A stretch of DNA of 55,857 nucleotides from positions 1 through 55,857 of the forward strand of contig NZ_JAPZSU010000051.1 of the NCBI RefSeq assembly GCF_027531905.1. Direction: 5' to 3'. Positions 8,242 to 17,452 of the stretch are shown piece after piece. The notes below the pieces were generated by a model that was not told the DNA's origin, searched no databases, and worked only from the letters and a program-made list of their open reading frames with translations. Made by a program: the position numbers and the translations under genes. The stretch comes from Flavobacterium sp. GTDB taxonomy: Bacteria; Bacteroidota; Bacteroidia; Flavobacteriales; Flavobacteriaceae. Position 1 is the stretch's first letter; each line of letters begins with the position of its first letter.

Positions 8242-10743
8242 ATGACTGAATCCAATACTATCGCAATTCAAGGGCTTTCCTCAGAAGAAGTAATTGCCTC
8301 TAGAACAAAAAACGGTGCTAATACGACCGATCATCAACAAAAAAACAACTTTTTACAATCACTTCTCGAGTTAGTAAAGGAACCCATGTTTTTGTTATTG
8401 ATTACGGCTACTAGTATTTATTTTATTACTGCTGAATACAATAATGGGATTTTTATGCTTTTGGCTATTATTTTGGTCGTATCGATTTCTTTGTTTCAAG
8501 AATCCAAAAGCAGAAATGCCATCGAAGCATTATCTAAATTAACACAACCCAAAAGTAAAGTCATTCGAAATGGTATTGTTGTTGAAATTTCGAGTGAAGA
8601 AATTGTGGTAGGCGACTTTATACAAACAGAAGAAGGTACTTTTGTTCCCGCAGATGGAATCATCATCCAATCCAATGACTTTTCGGTTAATGAATCCATA
8701 TTAACAGGTGAATCTTTATCAGTTTCAAAAAATGAACAATCCGAAAACAAACAAGTGTATCAAGGAACCATAGTCGCAAGTGGATTGGCTATTTGCCAAG
8801 TTACCGCCATTGGAAGCCAAACGCAATTGGGTAAAATTGGAAAAAGTCTAGAAAATATCACCGAAGAAAAAACGCCCTTACAAATTCAAATCAGCAATTT
8901 TGTTACCTATATTTCTTTGATTGGTTTGGTGGCTTTTATCATTGTGTGGGGAATCAATTATTGGAATTCTAAATTAATTTTAGACAGTTTACTTAAAGCG
9001 CTAACACTTGCAATGAGTATCATCCCAGAAGAAATCCCGGTAGCTTTCACCACTTTTATGGCACTTGGCGCTTGGCGATTACTTCGAATGGGAATTATTG
9101 TAAAACAAACTAAAACAGTAGAAACTTTAGGAAGTGCTACCGTAATTTGTACCGACAAGACAGGCACCATCACCGAAAACAAAATGAGTCTTGCAGAATG
9201 GTTTACGCTTGACACCACAACTGTAACCGAAATTCACCCCAATTTAAACCCCAAAGAACAAGAGCTAATTACCTATGCCATGTGGGCAAGCGAACCCATT
9301 CCGTTTGATGCAATGGAAATAGCATTGCATGAAGCCTACACAAACTTCATTCAAGCAGACGAACGTCCTCTATATAAAATGATACACGAATATCCTTTGA
9401 GTGGAAAACCACCCATGATGACACATCTATTCGAAAATAAAGAAGGAGTGCGAATTATTGCTACCAAAGGAGCTCCAGAGGCAATTATAGCCTGTTCTAA
9501 ATTATCTGAAACTGATAAAGAAAAAATCAACACGGCTTTTCTCTCAATGACAAAAAAGGGATTTCGAGTATTGGGCGTTGGGACAGCTGATTTTAAAGGA
9601 ACCGATTTTCCTAAAACACAACAAGAATTCGAGCTAAATTTCAAAGGACTTGTTGCTTTTTATGACCCTCCAAAAAAGAACATCAAAGCAGTTTTAGAAA
9701 CTTTTTATAAAGCTGGAATTGCCGTTAAAATAATTACAGGCGATAATGCCGAAACCACCGCTACGATTGCTCAACAAATTGGTTTTAAAAACCCTGAAAA
9801 AATACTCAATGGAGACGAATTAATGACCATGAGTCCTGCTACATTGAAAGAAAAAGTAATGGAAACTACTATTTTTACTAGAATGTTTCCAGAGGCTAAA
9901 CTCAAAATCATTCAAGCGCTAAAAGACAATAATCAAATTGTAGCCATGACCGGAGATGGCGTAAACGATGGGCCTGCGCTAAAATCAGCACACATCGGAA
10001 TTGCTATGGGCAAAAAAGGAACAGAAATTGCCAAACAAGCCGCGAATTTAATTTTGGTTGACGATGATTTTTCTAAAATGACAGAAGCCATTGCTATGGG
10101 AAGAAAAATCTATATGAATCTCAAAAAAGCCATTCGCTACATTATATCTATCCATATCCCTATTATCTTAATCGTGATTATTCCACTAGCTTTGGGATGG
10201 CTCTATCCAAACATATTTTCGCCTGTTCACATTATCTTCTTAGAAATAATTATGGGCCCCACCTGCTCTATCATTTATGAAAATGAACCCATGGAAGACA
10301 ATCTCATGACACAAAAACCAAGACCACTGAGTACCACTTTTTTCAGTTGGAAAGAAATCACCATTAGTCTAATTCAAGGACTATGGATAACCGCAGGATT
10401 GTTGTTTATTTACCAATTTGCCATAGCCAATCATTATAGCGAAAGTAGTACACGAACTATGGTATTTTTGACCTTGATTCTATCGAATGTGTTCTTGACA
10501 TTAGCCAATCGCTCTTTTTATTATTCAGTGCTAACTACTTGGAAATACAAGAATAATCTTGTAGTGCTCATCATTGGAATCACGCTTTTCATTACAGCTC
10601 TACTACTTTTTATCCCACTCTTATCTAAATTTTTCTTATTCGAAAAAATCACCTTACTTCAAATTGGATGGTGTACTCTGGTAGCTGTAATTGCAGTCTT
10701 TTGGATTGAAATTTATAAATTCTTCAAAAGAAGAAAAAGCTAA
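8242..10743 (+). CDS. Cation-translocating P-type ATPase (P2/Ca2+-type)
   Basis: This is an integral inner-membrane ATP-driven cation pump of 833 residues. It has an N-terminal cation-ATPase domain, the actuator motif TGES, the M4 motif PEEIP (near residue 263), the phosphorylation site CTDKTGTITENK with Asp305, the nucleotide-binding region, the hinge TGDGVNDGPA (Asp572), and four or more C-terminal membrane helices. There is no N-terminal heavy-metal (CxxC) domain. PEEIP replaces the PEGLP usual in sarco/endoplasmic Ca2+ pumps, so the ion could be Ca2+, Mn2+ or another divalent cation; that is not decidable here. The start at 8242 is the first ATG. The gene stands alone between guaB (divergent) and a strong terminator. 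Confidence 0.92.
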   Translation: MTESNTIAIQGLSSEEVIASRTKNGANTTDHQQKNNFLQSLLELVKEPMFLLLITATSIYFITAEYNNGIFMLLAIILVVSISLFQESKSRNAIEALSKLTQPKSKVIRNGIVVEISSEEIVVGDFIQTEEGTFVPADGIIIQSNDFSVNESILTGESLSVSKNEQSENKQVYQGTIVASGLAICQVTAIGSQTQLGKIGKSLENITEEKTPLQIQISNFVTYISLIGLVAFIIVWGINYWNSKLILDSLLKALTLAMSIIPEEIPVAFTTFMALGAWRLLRMGIIVKQTKTVETLGSATVICTDKTGTITENKMSLAEWFTLDTTTVTEIHPNLNPKEQELITYAMWASEPIPFDAMEIALHEAYTNFIQADERPLYKMIHEYPLSGKPPMMTHLFENKEGVRIIATKGAPEAIIACSKLSETDKEKINTAFLSMTKKGFRVLGVGTADFKGTDFPKTQQEFELNFKGLVAFYDPPKKNIKAVLETFYKAGIAVKIITGDNAETTATIAQQIGFKNPEKILNGDELMTMSPATLKEKVMETTIFTRMFPEAKLKIIQALKDNNQIVAMTGDGVNDGPALKSAHIGIAMGKKGTEIAKQAANLILVDDDFSKMTEAIAMGRKIYMNLKKAIRYIISIHIPIILIVIIPLALGWLYPNIFSPVHIIFLEIIMGPTCSIIYENEPMEDNLMTQKPRPLSTTFFSWKEITISLIQGLWITAGLLFIYQFAIANHYSESSTRTMVFLTLILSNVFLTLANRSFYYSVLTTWKYKNNLVVLIIGITLFITALLLFIPLLSKFFLFEKITLLQIGWCTLVAVIAVFWIEIYKFFKRRKS

Positions 10744-10766
10744 AAAATACAAATTTCAAGAATAAA

Positions 10767-10806
10767 AAATCCCAAATTCCAACTATGTCTTTGGAATTTG
10801 GGATTT
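10767..10806. terminator. Bidirectional terminator hairpin, 16-bp perfect stem
   Basis: AAATCCCAAATTCCAA (10767-10782) pairs perfectly with TTGGAATTTGGGATTT (10791-10806) around an 8-nt loop. It lies 23 nt after the ATPase stop and between convergent genes. Confidence 0.75.
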
Positions 10807-10875
10807 GCTATTTAGAAATCAGGATTTGGGATTTAGAATTTGGGATTCAGGATTCATTTAGAATTTGGAATTTAT
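10807..10875. repeat. Degenerate direct copies of the terminator arm GGATTTGGGATTTAGAATTT
   Basis: After the hairpin the arm-like words GGATTTGGGATTT, AGAATTTGGGATT, CAGGATTC and AGAATTTGGAATTT follow in direct orientation. This suggests local expansion of one terminator arm. Confidence 0.55.
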
Positions 10876-10895
10876 TTATTCAATTATTTTTATTA

Positions 10896-12299
10896 TTATT
10901 CTACTTCTTTTTCCTCGGCAAAAATCAGATTAAGTCCTAGCTGAAAAGAGGCACTTTGCGCCTTAGCTACATCTTGAAGTTCTAATAAATTATCGGCCAT
11001 CAAATAAAAATTGACGGAACCTATTTGTGTTGACAAACCCAAACCAATATTCTTACTCGAAAAAGAATCTACAGTATACGTGGCTTTTGCCTCTAAACCT
11101 GTAAAAAGTTTCTTTCTATAAAAAGCAGTCAAAGCCATCATTGGAGCTCTTGGTGTAGACATAGCAAAATATTGTAATCCTACAGAGTTATTATAATTTT
11201 CAGTTCCATCATCTGGTTTACAATTGCAACTTTCTTCTTCCGTCTGCCCGAAAGAATATTGTGCAGAAGCATTAAATTTAACCGGTCTCCAAGAAGTATA
11301 ACTTCCATAAAGCGTATCTCTTGGAAAGGCCTTTTCAAACTCTTCTGTAATATTATTACCGCCTGTCCCAGAGAAAAAATCAGGAAGAACCCCTTCATAC
11401 CTGTAAGAGCCTCTAGCTCGATAGCTCTCTACTTCTTTTGTGTGACGAATAAAACCTATATCCAAAATACTAGCTGTAATCTGAATGTCTTTTTTGGGAT
11501 AATACGTTATTCCTGCATCAAAGCCAAGCCCTAAATTTCCACCTAAAAATGCTCTTTTTTGAATATCTTTGGCCACATCTGAGTCATCTCCCTCGTCATC
11601 ATATTTTGCAATCCCAGAGGTATTTAAAAGCATATTCGCCGAAATAATCTGTTCATATACTGTATTTCCTGAATAAGGAATCGTGAACAAATAACCTGAG
11701 TTCTTGGTAGAACGTGCATCGAAAATACTTGAATAAATTTTTCCTCGAACTCCAACAGTAAATTTTTTATTGATTTTTTTATTGTACCCTACATGAAAAA
11801 CACTCAACATTTCAGCTCGTGCATTCAAATCGCTTAGATTAAAATATTTTCCTAAGTAATTTTGATTGCCATCTAAAGCCAAAATCGCTAAATCCTTTGG
11901 AATATAACTCAACACATCTACTTCTTCATACATTCCAAAAGAAATATAAGCAGTATTATTCCAGTCTCCTACTTTAAATCCTCCTTGAAAAACCTCTAAT
12001 TGTTGATTCACACTTACTCTGTCATTTCTGGAAGTTGAAAAAATGACATTACGCAATTTGGTATTAAAATTTACGCCATTATTTGCAAACAAATCATAGG
12101 CCGAAAAACCAGTCGAGCCGACATTAGCTGAAATCCCAGACAACAAAGGAACGCCAGCATACCATCTATACGATACATCAGCCCCTGGATTTAAAGATAG
12201 GGATTGCGGGATTGCCTTAAAATTATACAAAACGGCTTTGTTTTGAGCCAAAAAAACAGTTACAAAAAAAAGCAGTACAATCGTTGTTATTTTTCTCAT
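10896..12299 (-). CDS. DUF5723-like outer-membrane beta-barrel protein
   Basis: The protein has 467 residues. The N-terminus MRKITTIVLLFFVTVFLAQ is a clear signal peptide. The rest is rich in alternating polar/aromatic strands with the LYNFKAIPQSLSLNPG-type start of the mature chain seen in Bacteroidota DUF5723 proteins, which resemble PorV/FadL-like barrels. Repeated strands such as GVRGKIYSS and SASFQLGLNLIF near the C-terminus fit a barrel. Its ATG overlaps the stop of the upstream lipoprotein gene by 4 nt (ATGA, 12296-12299), so the two are translationally coupled and probably work together at the outer membrane. The cargo or role is unknown. Confidence 0.8.
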   Translation of the reverse strand: MRKITTIVLLFFVTVFLAQNKAVLYNFKAIPQSLSLNPGADVSYRWYAGVPLLSGISANVGSTGFSAYDLFANNGVNFNTKLRNVIFSTSRNDRVSVNQQLEVFQGGFKVGDWNNTAYISFGMYEEVDVLSYIPKDLAILALDGNQNYLGKYFNLSDLNARAEMLSVFHVGYNKKINKKFTVGVRGKIYSSIFDARSTKNSGYLFTIPYSGNTVYEQIISANMLLNTSGIAKYDDEGDDSDVAKDIQKRAFLGGNLGLGFDAGITYYPKKDIQITASILDIGFIRHTKEVESYRARGSYRYEGVLPDFFSGTGGNNITEEFEKAFPRDTLYGSYTSWRPVKFNASAQYSFGQTEEESCNCKPDDGTENYNNSVGLQYFAMSTPRAPMMALTAFYRKKLFTGLEAKATYTVDSFSSKNIGLGLSTQIGSVNFYLMADNLLELQDVAKAQSASFQLGLNLIFAEEKEVE

Positions 12300-12838
12300 T
12301 GAATATCAAAATAGGCGGTTACACTAGAACGTAATTTCAAATTCCCTGTACTCGCGCTAGTTAATGGTGGTCCAGGAAGTAACGCAACAACAAAAGCAAT
12401 TTTTTTGGTTTGCTTCAAGGCATCTAGGTTAGCACCTACAAAAGTTTCGTTTTTTATTGTAATATTAGTAGCTCCTGCATAAGCTGGAATATCGATTGGT
12501 ATTGAAAATAGTGGAGCATTGCCTTTATCTAGAAAAACAAGCCGTAAGACAAAAGCTCTGTTTATGGTATTGTTTACTTCGAAAAACAAATCGGCTTTGA
12601 CCAAATTATCTTTTAAAAAACTACCATTAAAAACACCCACATCTGGCGTATCAATAGAAATAGCTTGTTCTGTCCCGTTATTTACAAGCTTATTAGCTGC
12701 CACATCAAAACTTGATAAATTAGCCACAACTACGGGCTGCAACTCAAGGTCATTTACTTGATCAAAATCGAGATCGCTACTACACGACAAAGAAAATAGC
12801 AATACAAAAAATCCGAGTAGGGTTTGGGTTACTTTCAT
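12296..12838 (-). CDS. Hypothetical lipoprotein
   Basis: This 180-residue protein has a lipoprotein signal (MKVTQTLLGFFVLLFSLSC, lipid Cys19) and a mature chain starting CSSDLDFDQVNDLELQP. The mature part is predicted mostly beta with no enzyme motif I recognise. It is the first gene of a two-gene operon and overlaps the following DUF5723-like barrel gene by 4 nt. The tight coupling suggests it is an accessory lipoprotein of that barrel; this is inference. Confidence 0.75.
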   Translation of the reverse strand: MKVTQTLLGFFVLLFSLSCSSDLDFDQVNDLELQPVVVANLSSFDVAANKLVNNGTEQAISIDTPDVGVFNGSFLKDNLVKADLFFEVNNTINRAFVLRLVFLDKGNAPLFSIPIDIPAYAGATNITIKNETFVGANLDALKQTKKIAFVVALLPGPPLTSASTGNLKLRSSVTAYFDIQ

Positions 12839-12897
12839 TATTTCATATTTATTTACTACTATTCCAAACGAATAGATCTTTAGTTTAGTACATTTTA

Positions 12898-13761
12898 TTA
12901 GTGATACTCCCCAAACAATTTTGAGGCTTCATTGTAAGCGCTTTCAAAACTCATGGCGCTCAAATTGGTATTTTCTTTTTTCGCAGTAAAATAAGAGAGT
13001 AGTTTTTCAGTTGGCATATTTCCCGTCAAACGATCAGTAGCCATTGGGCAACCACCAAAACCCTGAATCGCTCCATCAAATCGTCTGCAACCAGCATGAT
13101 AAGCGGCATCTATTTTTTCAAACCATTTATCTGGGGTAGTATGCAAATGAGCCCCAAATTCTATCGCTGGATATTTTGGAATCAAATTAGAAAACAAATG
13201 CGTGATAACTTCCGGGGTGGAACTTCCAACCGTATCGGACAACGACAGAATCTTCACTCCCATTTGCGCCAATCGTTCTGTCCATTCGCCCACAATTTCC
13301 TCATTCCAAGGATCTCCGTATGGATTTCCAAATCCCATTGAAAGATAAGCAATCACTTCTTTTTGGTTTTGATCGGCAATTTCGAGAATTTCTTGTAAGG
13401 TAACCAAAGACTCAGCAATGGTTTTGTGTGTGTTTCGCATTTGAAAGTTCTCAGATATTGAGAAGGGAAAACCCAAATACTGAATTGGTTCGTGAGAAGC
13501 AGCATCTTTTGCCCCTTGAACATTGGCAATTATAGCCAATAATTTACTACCTGTTTTAGATAAATCTAATTGATCCAACACCGCTGCCGTATCTTGCATT
13601 TGAGGAATTGCCTTTGGAGAAACAAAACTTCCAAAATCGATACTATCAAAACCCACTCGCAATAATGCTTGAATATACGATACTTTTCTAGCGGTAGGAA
13701 TAAATGCTTTTATTCCTTGCATCGCATCACGTGGGCATTCGATAATTTTTATTGGCTCCAT
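12898..13761 (-). CDS. Hydroxymethylglutaryl-CoA lyase
   Basis: It cleaves HMG-CoA to acetyl-CoA and acetoacetate, the last step of leucine breakdown. The 287-residue TIM-barrel protein has the HMGL-like start IKIIECPRDAMQG, the metal-binding AHLHTTP motif, and the GCRRFDGAIQGFGGCP region that carries the conserved active-site Cys loop. The ATG at 13761 gives MEPIKIIECPRD. An in-frame TTG at 13770 is part of the promoter element TATCTTTG and cannot be the start. The promoter element ends only about 6 nt before the ATG, so the mRNA may be leaderless. It stands alone between pyrD and the lipoprotein gene. Confidence 0.9.
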   Translation of the reverse strand: MEPIKIIECPRDAMQGIKAFIPTARKVSYIQALLRVGFDSIDFGSFVSPKAIPQMQDTAAVLDQLDLSKTGSKLLAIIANVQGAKDAASHEPIQYLGFPFSISENFQMRNTHKTIAESLVTLQEILEIADQNQKEVIAYLSMGFGNPYGDPWNEEIVGEWTERLAQMGVKILSLSDTVGSSTPEVITHLFSNLIPKYPAIEFGAHLHTTPDKWFEKIDAAYHAGCRRFDGAIQGFGGCPMATDRLTGNMPTEKLLSYFTAKKENTNLSAMSFESAYNEASKLFGEYH

Positions 13762-13767
13762 ATAATT

Positions 13768-13796
13768 CAAAGATAAAAAAAGGAATTAAAGTACAA
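13768..13796 (-). promoter_or_regulatory. HMG-CoA lyase promoter, probably leaderless (TTG-N18-TATCTTTG)
   Basis: TATCTTTG (plus 13768-13775) with TTG 18 nt upstream (plus CAA 13794-13796) lies about 6 nt before the ATG at 13761. Transcription would then begin at or next to the start codon. Confidence 0.55.
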
Positions 13797-13813
13797 AGCC
13801 GAAAACATAGAAA

Positions 13814-14833
13814 CTATTTCTGTTTCAAAATAGCTTTATTGATTGCTTTTACCAAAGCCGGACCTTCATAAATAAAACCAGTATACAATTGGATTAGACT
13901 AGCGCCAGCTTCTAATTTTTCAATTGCATCTTCAGCAGAATGAATACCACCCACACCAATAATTGGGAAAGCACGATTGCTTTTTTCAGCCAAAAAACGA
14001 ATCACTTCAGTTGAACGATTCTTTAACGGTTTACCTGACAATCCTCCTGCTTCTCCTTTGGTTTCAGATAAAAGGTCTTCGCGGGAAAGTGTAGTATTCG
14101 TTGCAATTAAACCCGCGATTTTAGTTTCTGCCATAATATCAATGATATCTAATAATTGCTCATCTGTTAAGTCAGGTGCAATTTTTAGCAAAATTGGTTT
14201 AGGGCTAACTTTAGTTATATTTTTATTTTGAAGTGTTTGCAGCAATTGAGTCAACGGTTCTTTATCCTGTAACGCTCTTAAATTTGGAGTATTAGGTGAA
14301 CTTACATTCACCACAAAATAATCCACATAATCGTATAAAGCATCAAAACAAATTTCATAATCCGAAGTAGCTTCTTCGTTGGGCGTCAATTTATTTTTAC
14401 CAATATTACCCCCAATAAGCACATTGGTATTTGACTTTAAACGCTCTACTGCTTCTAAAACACCTCCGTTATTAAATCCCATACGATTGATAATGGCTTG
14501 ATCTGCCTTCAATCGGAACAAACGTTTTTTAGGATTTCCTTCTTGTCCTTTTGGTGTTAACGTACCTATTTCGATAAATCCAAAACCAAAATTAGAAAGT
14601 TCTTTATAAAGATTAGCATCTTTATCAAAACCAGCGGCTAAACCTACAGGATTTTTGAACCTTAAACCAAAAACTTCGGTCTCTAAACGTTTGTCATTTA
14701 CCACATAAAGTGACCTAAAAATTGCCGTAAATCCTGGGATTTTAGACACTATTCTAATTAACGAAAAGGTGAAATAATGTACTTTTTCAGGGTCAAAACA
14801 AAAAAGTATCGGACGAATCAATAATTTATACAT
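13814..14833 (-). CDS. pyrD: Dihydroorotate dehydrogenase (quinone), class 2
   Basis: It oxidises dihydroorotate to orotate in pyrimidine synthesis and passes electrons to quinone at the inner membrane. The 339-residue product has the class 2 N-terminal helix ([20 protein letters not shown]), FMN-barrel motifs NRMGFNNGG and GGIHSAEDA, and the catalytic-serine segment [12 protein letters not shown]. The 14833 ATG fits class 2 homologues and lies 21 nt below a TACTTTTG element. The longer frame from 14887 would begin upstream of that promoter. It is divergent from pepT. Confidence 0.95.
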   Translation of the reverse strand: MYKLLIRPILFCFDPEKVHYFTFSLIRIVSKIPGFTAIFRSLYVVNDKRLETEVFGLRFKNPVGLAAGFDKDANLYKELSNFGFGFIEIGTLTPKGQEGNPKKRLFRLKADQAIINRMGFNNGGVLEAVERLKSNTNVLIGGNIGKNKLTPNEEATSDYEICFDALYDYVDYFVVNVSSPNTPNLRALQDKEPLTQLLQTLQNKNITKVSPKPILLKIAPDLTDEQLLDIIDIMAETKIAGLIATNTTLSREDLLSETKGEAGGLSGKPLKNRSTEVIRFLAEKSNRAFPIIGVGGIHSAEDAIEKLEAGASLIQLYTGFIYEGPALVKAINKAILKQK

Positions 14834-14854
14834 AAGTAGTGTAGTTGTGTTGCA

Positions 14855-14887
14855 CAAAAGTAAAGAATTGATTTCAAAAACCAGCAA
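14855..14887 (-). promoter_or_regulatory. pyrD promoter (TTG-N22-TACTTTTG)
   Basis: Minus-strand TACTTTTG (plus 14855-14862) is preceded by TTG (plus CAA at 14885-14887). It supports the 14833 start. Confidence 0.6.
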
Positions 14888-14940
14888 AAAAGTGAACCCG
14901 AAGCCTAGCTTTTAGTTTAAAAAAAACAGCCCAAAATGTT

Positions 14941-14948
14941 TACCTTTG
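14941..14948 (+). promoter_or_regulatory. pepT promoter -7 element TACCTTTG
   Basis: The element is an exact match to TAnnTTTG, 17 nt before the ATG at 14966. It lies inside the longer in-frame ORF starting at 14936, which rules that start out. No clear TTG sits at -33. Confidence 0.6.
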
Positions 14949-14965
14949 CTAAAAAAATAATCACC

Positions 14966-16243
14966 ATGCAACACATTATTGATCGTTTTATAAGCTACGT
15001 AACTGTTGATACTGAATCCGACCCAAATTCTGAAACCACCCCTAGTAGTGCCAAACAATGGGATCTTGCCCATAAACTAGTAGAGGAGCTCCAAAAAATT
15101 GGACTACAAGATGTGACAATTGATGACAAAGCCTACATTATGGCTACATTACCAAGTAACGTTGACAAAAAAGTGCCAACCATTGGTTTTATTGCTCATT
15201 TTGACACTACTCCAGATTTTACTGGTGCCAATGTAAAACCTCAAATTGTACCCAATTACGACGGAAAAGATATCGTACTCAACGAAGCACAAAACATCGT
15301 TCTTTCGCCAAAATATTTCAAAGATTTATTGCAATACAAAGGACAAACCTTAATCACCACCGATGGAACTACCCTTCTTGGTGCCGATGATAAAGCCGGA
15401 ATCACTGAGATTGTTTCGGCAATGGAATATTTAATTCAAAATCCAGATATCCAACACGGAACCATAAAAGTTGGTTTTACTCCCGATGAAGAAATTGGCC
15501 GTGGTGCTCATCATTTTGATGTGGAAAAATTTGCAGCGGATTGGGCTTACACTATGGATGGTAGTCAAGTAGGCGAATTAGAATATGAAAATTTCAATGC
15601 TGCGGGAGCTAAAATCACCTTCAAAGGAAAAAGTGTACATCCTGGTTATGCAAAGGGAAAAATGATTAATTCGATGCTCATTGCTAATGATTTTATTAGT
15701 GATTTACCAAAAGGAGAAACACCTCAAGAAACTAAGGGTTACGAAGGCTTTTTTCACGTTCATCACCTGAAAGGCAGTATCGAAGAAACGGTTTTAGAAC
15801 TTATTATAAGAGACCATTCTAAGAAAAAGTTTGAAAAGAGAAAAGAATTGATTGAAAAAATGGTTCAAAAAATCAACAAAAAGTTTACCAAACAATTTGG
15901 TGAGGCTATTGCCACAGCTGAGATTAAAGACCAATACTACAATATGAAGGAAAAAGTGTTACCAGTAAAACACATCGTTGATATTGCAGAAGAAGCCATG
16001 AAACAAGTCGGAGTAAAACCGATAATCAAACCTATTCGTGGAGGAACCGATGGCTGTCAATTATCCTACAAAGGATTACCTTGCCCGAATATTTTTGCTG
16101 GTGGTCACAACTTTCACGGTAAATACGAATATGTACCTGTAGAAAGCATGCAAAAGGCGATAGATGTCATTGTAAAAATTGCTCAACTTACCGCAAGTAC
16201 CGATTTTGAAAATCCCGCGCCTAAATCAAGACGCAAAAGATAA
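14966..16243 (+). CDS. pepT: Peptidase T (tripeptide aminopeptidase)
   Basis: It is a cytoplasmic zinc exopeptidase of the M20 family that removes the N-terminal residue of tripeptides. The 425-residue product shows the metal/catalytic motifs in order: HFDTTPD (His78, Asp80), GADDKAG (bridging Asp), DEEIGRG (catalytic Glu pair), the dimerisation domain with SVHPGYAKG, and the C-terminal [11 protein letters not shown]is ligand. It ends in a basic tail (SRRKR) beyond the usual family end. The 14966 ATG ([12 protein letters not shown]) is chosen because the promoter element lies just upstream. A strong terminator follows. Confidence 0.94.
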   Translation: MQHIIDRFISYVTVDTESDPNSETTPSSAKQWDLAHKLVEELQKIGLQDVTIDDKAYIMATLPSNVDKKVPTIGFIAHFDTTPDFTGANVKPQIVPNYDGKDIVLNEAQNIVLSPKYFKDLLQYKGQTLITTDGTTLLGADDKAGITEIVSAMEYLIQNPDIQHGTIKVGFTPDEEIGRGAHHFDVEKFAADWAYTMDGSQVGELEYENFNAAGAKITFKGKSVHPGYAKGKMINSMLIANDFISDLPKGETPQETKGYEGFFHVHHLKGSIEETVLELIIRDHSKKKFEKRKELIEKMVQKINKKFTKQFGEAIATAEIKDQYYNMKEKVLPVKHIVDIAEEAMKQVGVKPIIKPIRGGTDGCQLSYKGLPCPNIFAGGHNFHGKYEYVPVESMQKAIDVIVKIAQLTASTDFENPAPKSRRKR

Positions 16244-16288
16244 ATAACAACATTTATGTTCTAGATTAAGATTTTCTTCCAAATTACT

Positions 16289-16327
16289 ACCTCCAAAAAG
16301 TTCAAAGACTTTTTGGAGGTTTTTTTT
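16289..16327 (+). terminator. pepT terminator
   Basis: A 13-bp perfect stem ACCTCCAAAAAGT / ACTTTTTGGAGGT (16289-16301, 16308-16320) with a 6-nt loop is followed by a run of T. Confidence 0.88.
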
Positions 16328-16370
16328 ATTATGCTTAGTCCCTATTCCAGACCTAATTAAAAACTTAACA

Positions 16371-16399
16371 TTGGAATTGATTTACGTTCACTACATTTG
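16371..16399 (+). promoter_or_regulatory. Promoter of the Lys/Ala-rich protein gene (TTG-N18-TACATTTG)
   Basis: TTG at 16371-16373 and TACATTTG at 16392-16399 match the Bacteroidota consensus. They leave a leader of about 80 nt before the ATG at 16486. Confidence 0.6.
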
Positions 16400-16485
16400 T
16401 TAATAATTAAGAAACAATTTGTTAACATTGAGTTTTTTAGGAAACATTTTATAATTGCATAGCTATCCATTAAATAGACCATATT

Positions 16486-17040
16486 ATGTTAGAGAAAAAA
16501 GAAGACAATACCGTTACAGATGCTACACCAGCAGTAACAACAGAAGTACCTAAAGTTGAAAAAAACGTTACTCCAAAACGAAGAACTGCAAGAACTACAA
16601 CAGCAACTACCAACAAACCTGAAGCAACAAAAACAGCAGTTACAACTCCAAAACCTAGAGCAAGCAGAGCAAAAGTTAGTACTCAAGAGAACGTCAGTAC
16701 TTCAGTTCCAGCAGCCATTAACACTGAAGAAATAAAAAAAGAAGAACTAGAAATGGGTTCTGAAGAAAAGTCAGAAGAAGAAACTACAGAAAAGTCAAAA
16801 GACAAGAAAAATAAAAAGAAAAATAAAAAGAAAAAAAACAAAGTAAAAATGAGCGAAAAAGAAAAAGAAAAAGCCAAGAAAGCTAAAGCAAAAGAGAAAG
16901 CCAAAGCAAAAGCCAAGAAAGCGAAAAAAGCCAAAAAAGACAAAGCCAAAAAGGCAAAAGTAAAAGCTAAGGCTAAAGAGAAAAAAGCAAAAGCAAAGGC
17001 AAAAAAAGCCAAGAAAAACAAAAAGAACAAAAAGAAATAA
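16486..17040 (+). CDS. Histone H1-like Lys/Ala-rich basic protein
   Basis: The 184-residue protein is entirely low-complexity. Residues 1-80 are Thr/Pro/Ala/Lys-rich with RRTART-like basic patches. Residues about 80-108 are acidic (EEIKKEELEMGSEEKSEEE). Residues about 110-184 are almost only Lys and Ala in AKAK/KKAKK runs, ending NKKNKKK. There is no signal peptide or membrane segment. The composition resembles eukaryotic H1 tails and bacterial histone-like Hc1/AlgP-type proteins, so nucleic-acid binding or nucleoid compaction is a reasonable inference. The central acidic block is unusual for such proteins. Long A-rich repeats in the DNA make it prone to length variation. The promoter and terminator indicate a monocistronic unit. 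Confidence 0.8.
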   Translation: MLEKKEDNTVTDATPAVTTEVPKVEKNVTPKRRTARTTTATTNKPEATKTAVTTPKPRASRAKVSTQENVSTSVPAAINTEEIKKEELEMGSEEKSEEETTEKSKDKKNKKKNKKKKNKVKMSEKEKEKAKKAKAKEKAKAKAKKAKKAKKDKAKKAKVKAKAKEKKAKAKAKKAKKNKKNKKK

Positions 17041-17057
17041 ACCGATTGTTCCAAACT

Positions 17058-17103
17058 AAAAAATCCCAAACTCCAATTAATTTGGAATTTGGGATTTTTT
17101 TAT
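17058..17103. terminator. Bidirectional terminator between the basic protein gene and yajC
   Basis: AAATCCCAAACTCCAA pairs with TTGGAATTTGGGATTT with one mismatch and a short loop, flanked by A and T runs. The genes converge here. The arms are nearly identical to the hairpin at 10767-10806. Confidence 0.8.
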
Positions 17104-17119
17104 TTGATTAGCAAACCTA

Positions 17120-17392
17120 CTATTTCTTAGCCAAAGCTGCACTCATTTCCATTGAGATAGCAGAACGCTCCATTTTCAATTTGCCTGACATGGTTTCGAT
17201 AATCACTGTAGTTTCAGCTAATTCAGCAATTTTTCCATGCAATCCGCTTTTGGTAACGATTTTATCTCCTACTTTTAAACTGCTTTCAAATTCTTTTTCG
17301 TTTTTAGCACGTTTTTGTTGTGGTCTAATCATAAAGAAATAAATCACCACAAACATCAATAAAAACGGTAAAAACTGTTGTAATTGTCCCAT
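17120..17392 (-). CDS. yajC: Preprotein translocase subunit YajC
   Basis: This small inner-membrane partner of SecDF in the Sec translocase has 90 residues. It has one N-terminal membrane helix (PFLLMFVVIYFFMI) followed at once by the family signature RPQQKRAKNE and a small cytoplasmic domain with VGDKIVTKSGLHGKI. Length is typical. It lies 60 nt after nusB on the same strand and is probably co-transcribed with it. Confidence 0.93.
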   Translation of the reverse strand: MGQLQQFLPFLLMFVVIYFFMIRPQQKRAKNEKEFESSLKVGDKIVTKSGLHGKIAELAETTVIIETMSGKLKMERSAISMEMSAALAKK

Positions 17393-17452
17393 AATAAAAA
17401 TCTTAATTTGTTATTTTTTGTTTTGTTAAATTTAAATATTAGCCGCAATTGA

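Noticed and set aside
16683..17069. 128-codon minus-strand frame rich in Phe, Leu and Ala opposite the basic protein gene
   Set aside because: It is the mirror of the Lys/Ala-coding repeats; the plus-strand gene has a promoter and terminator and is the better reading.
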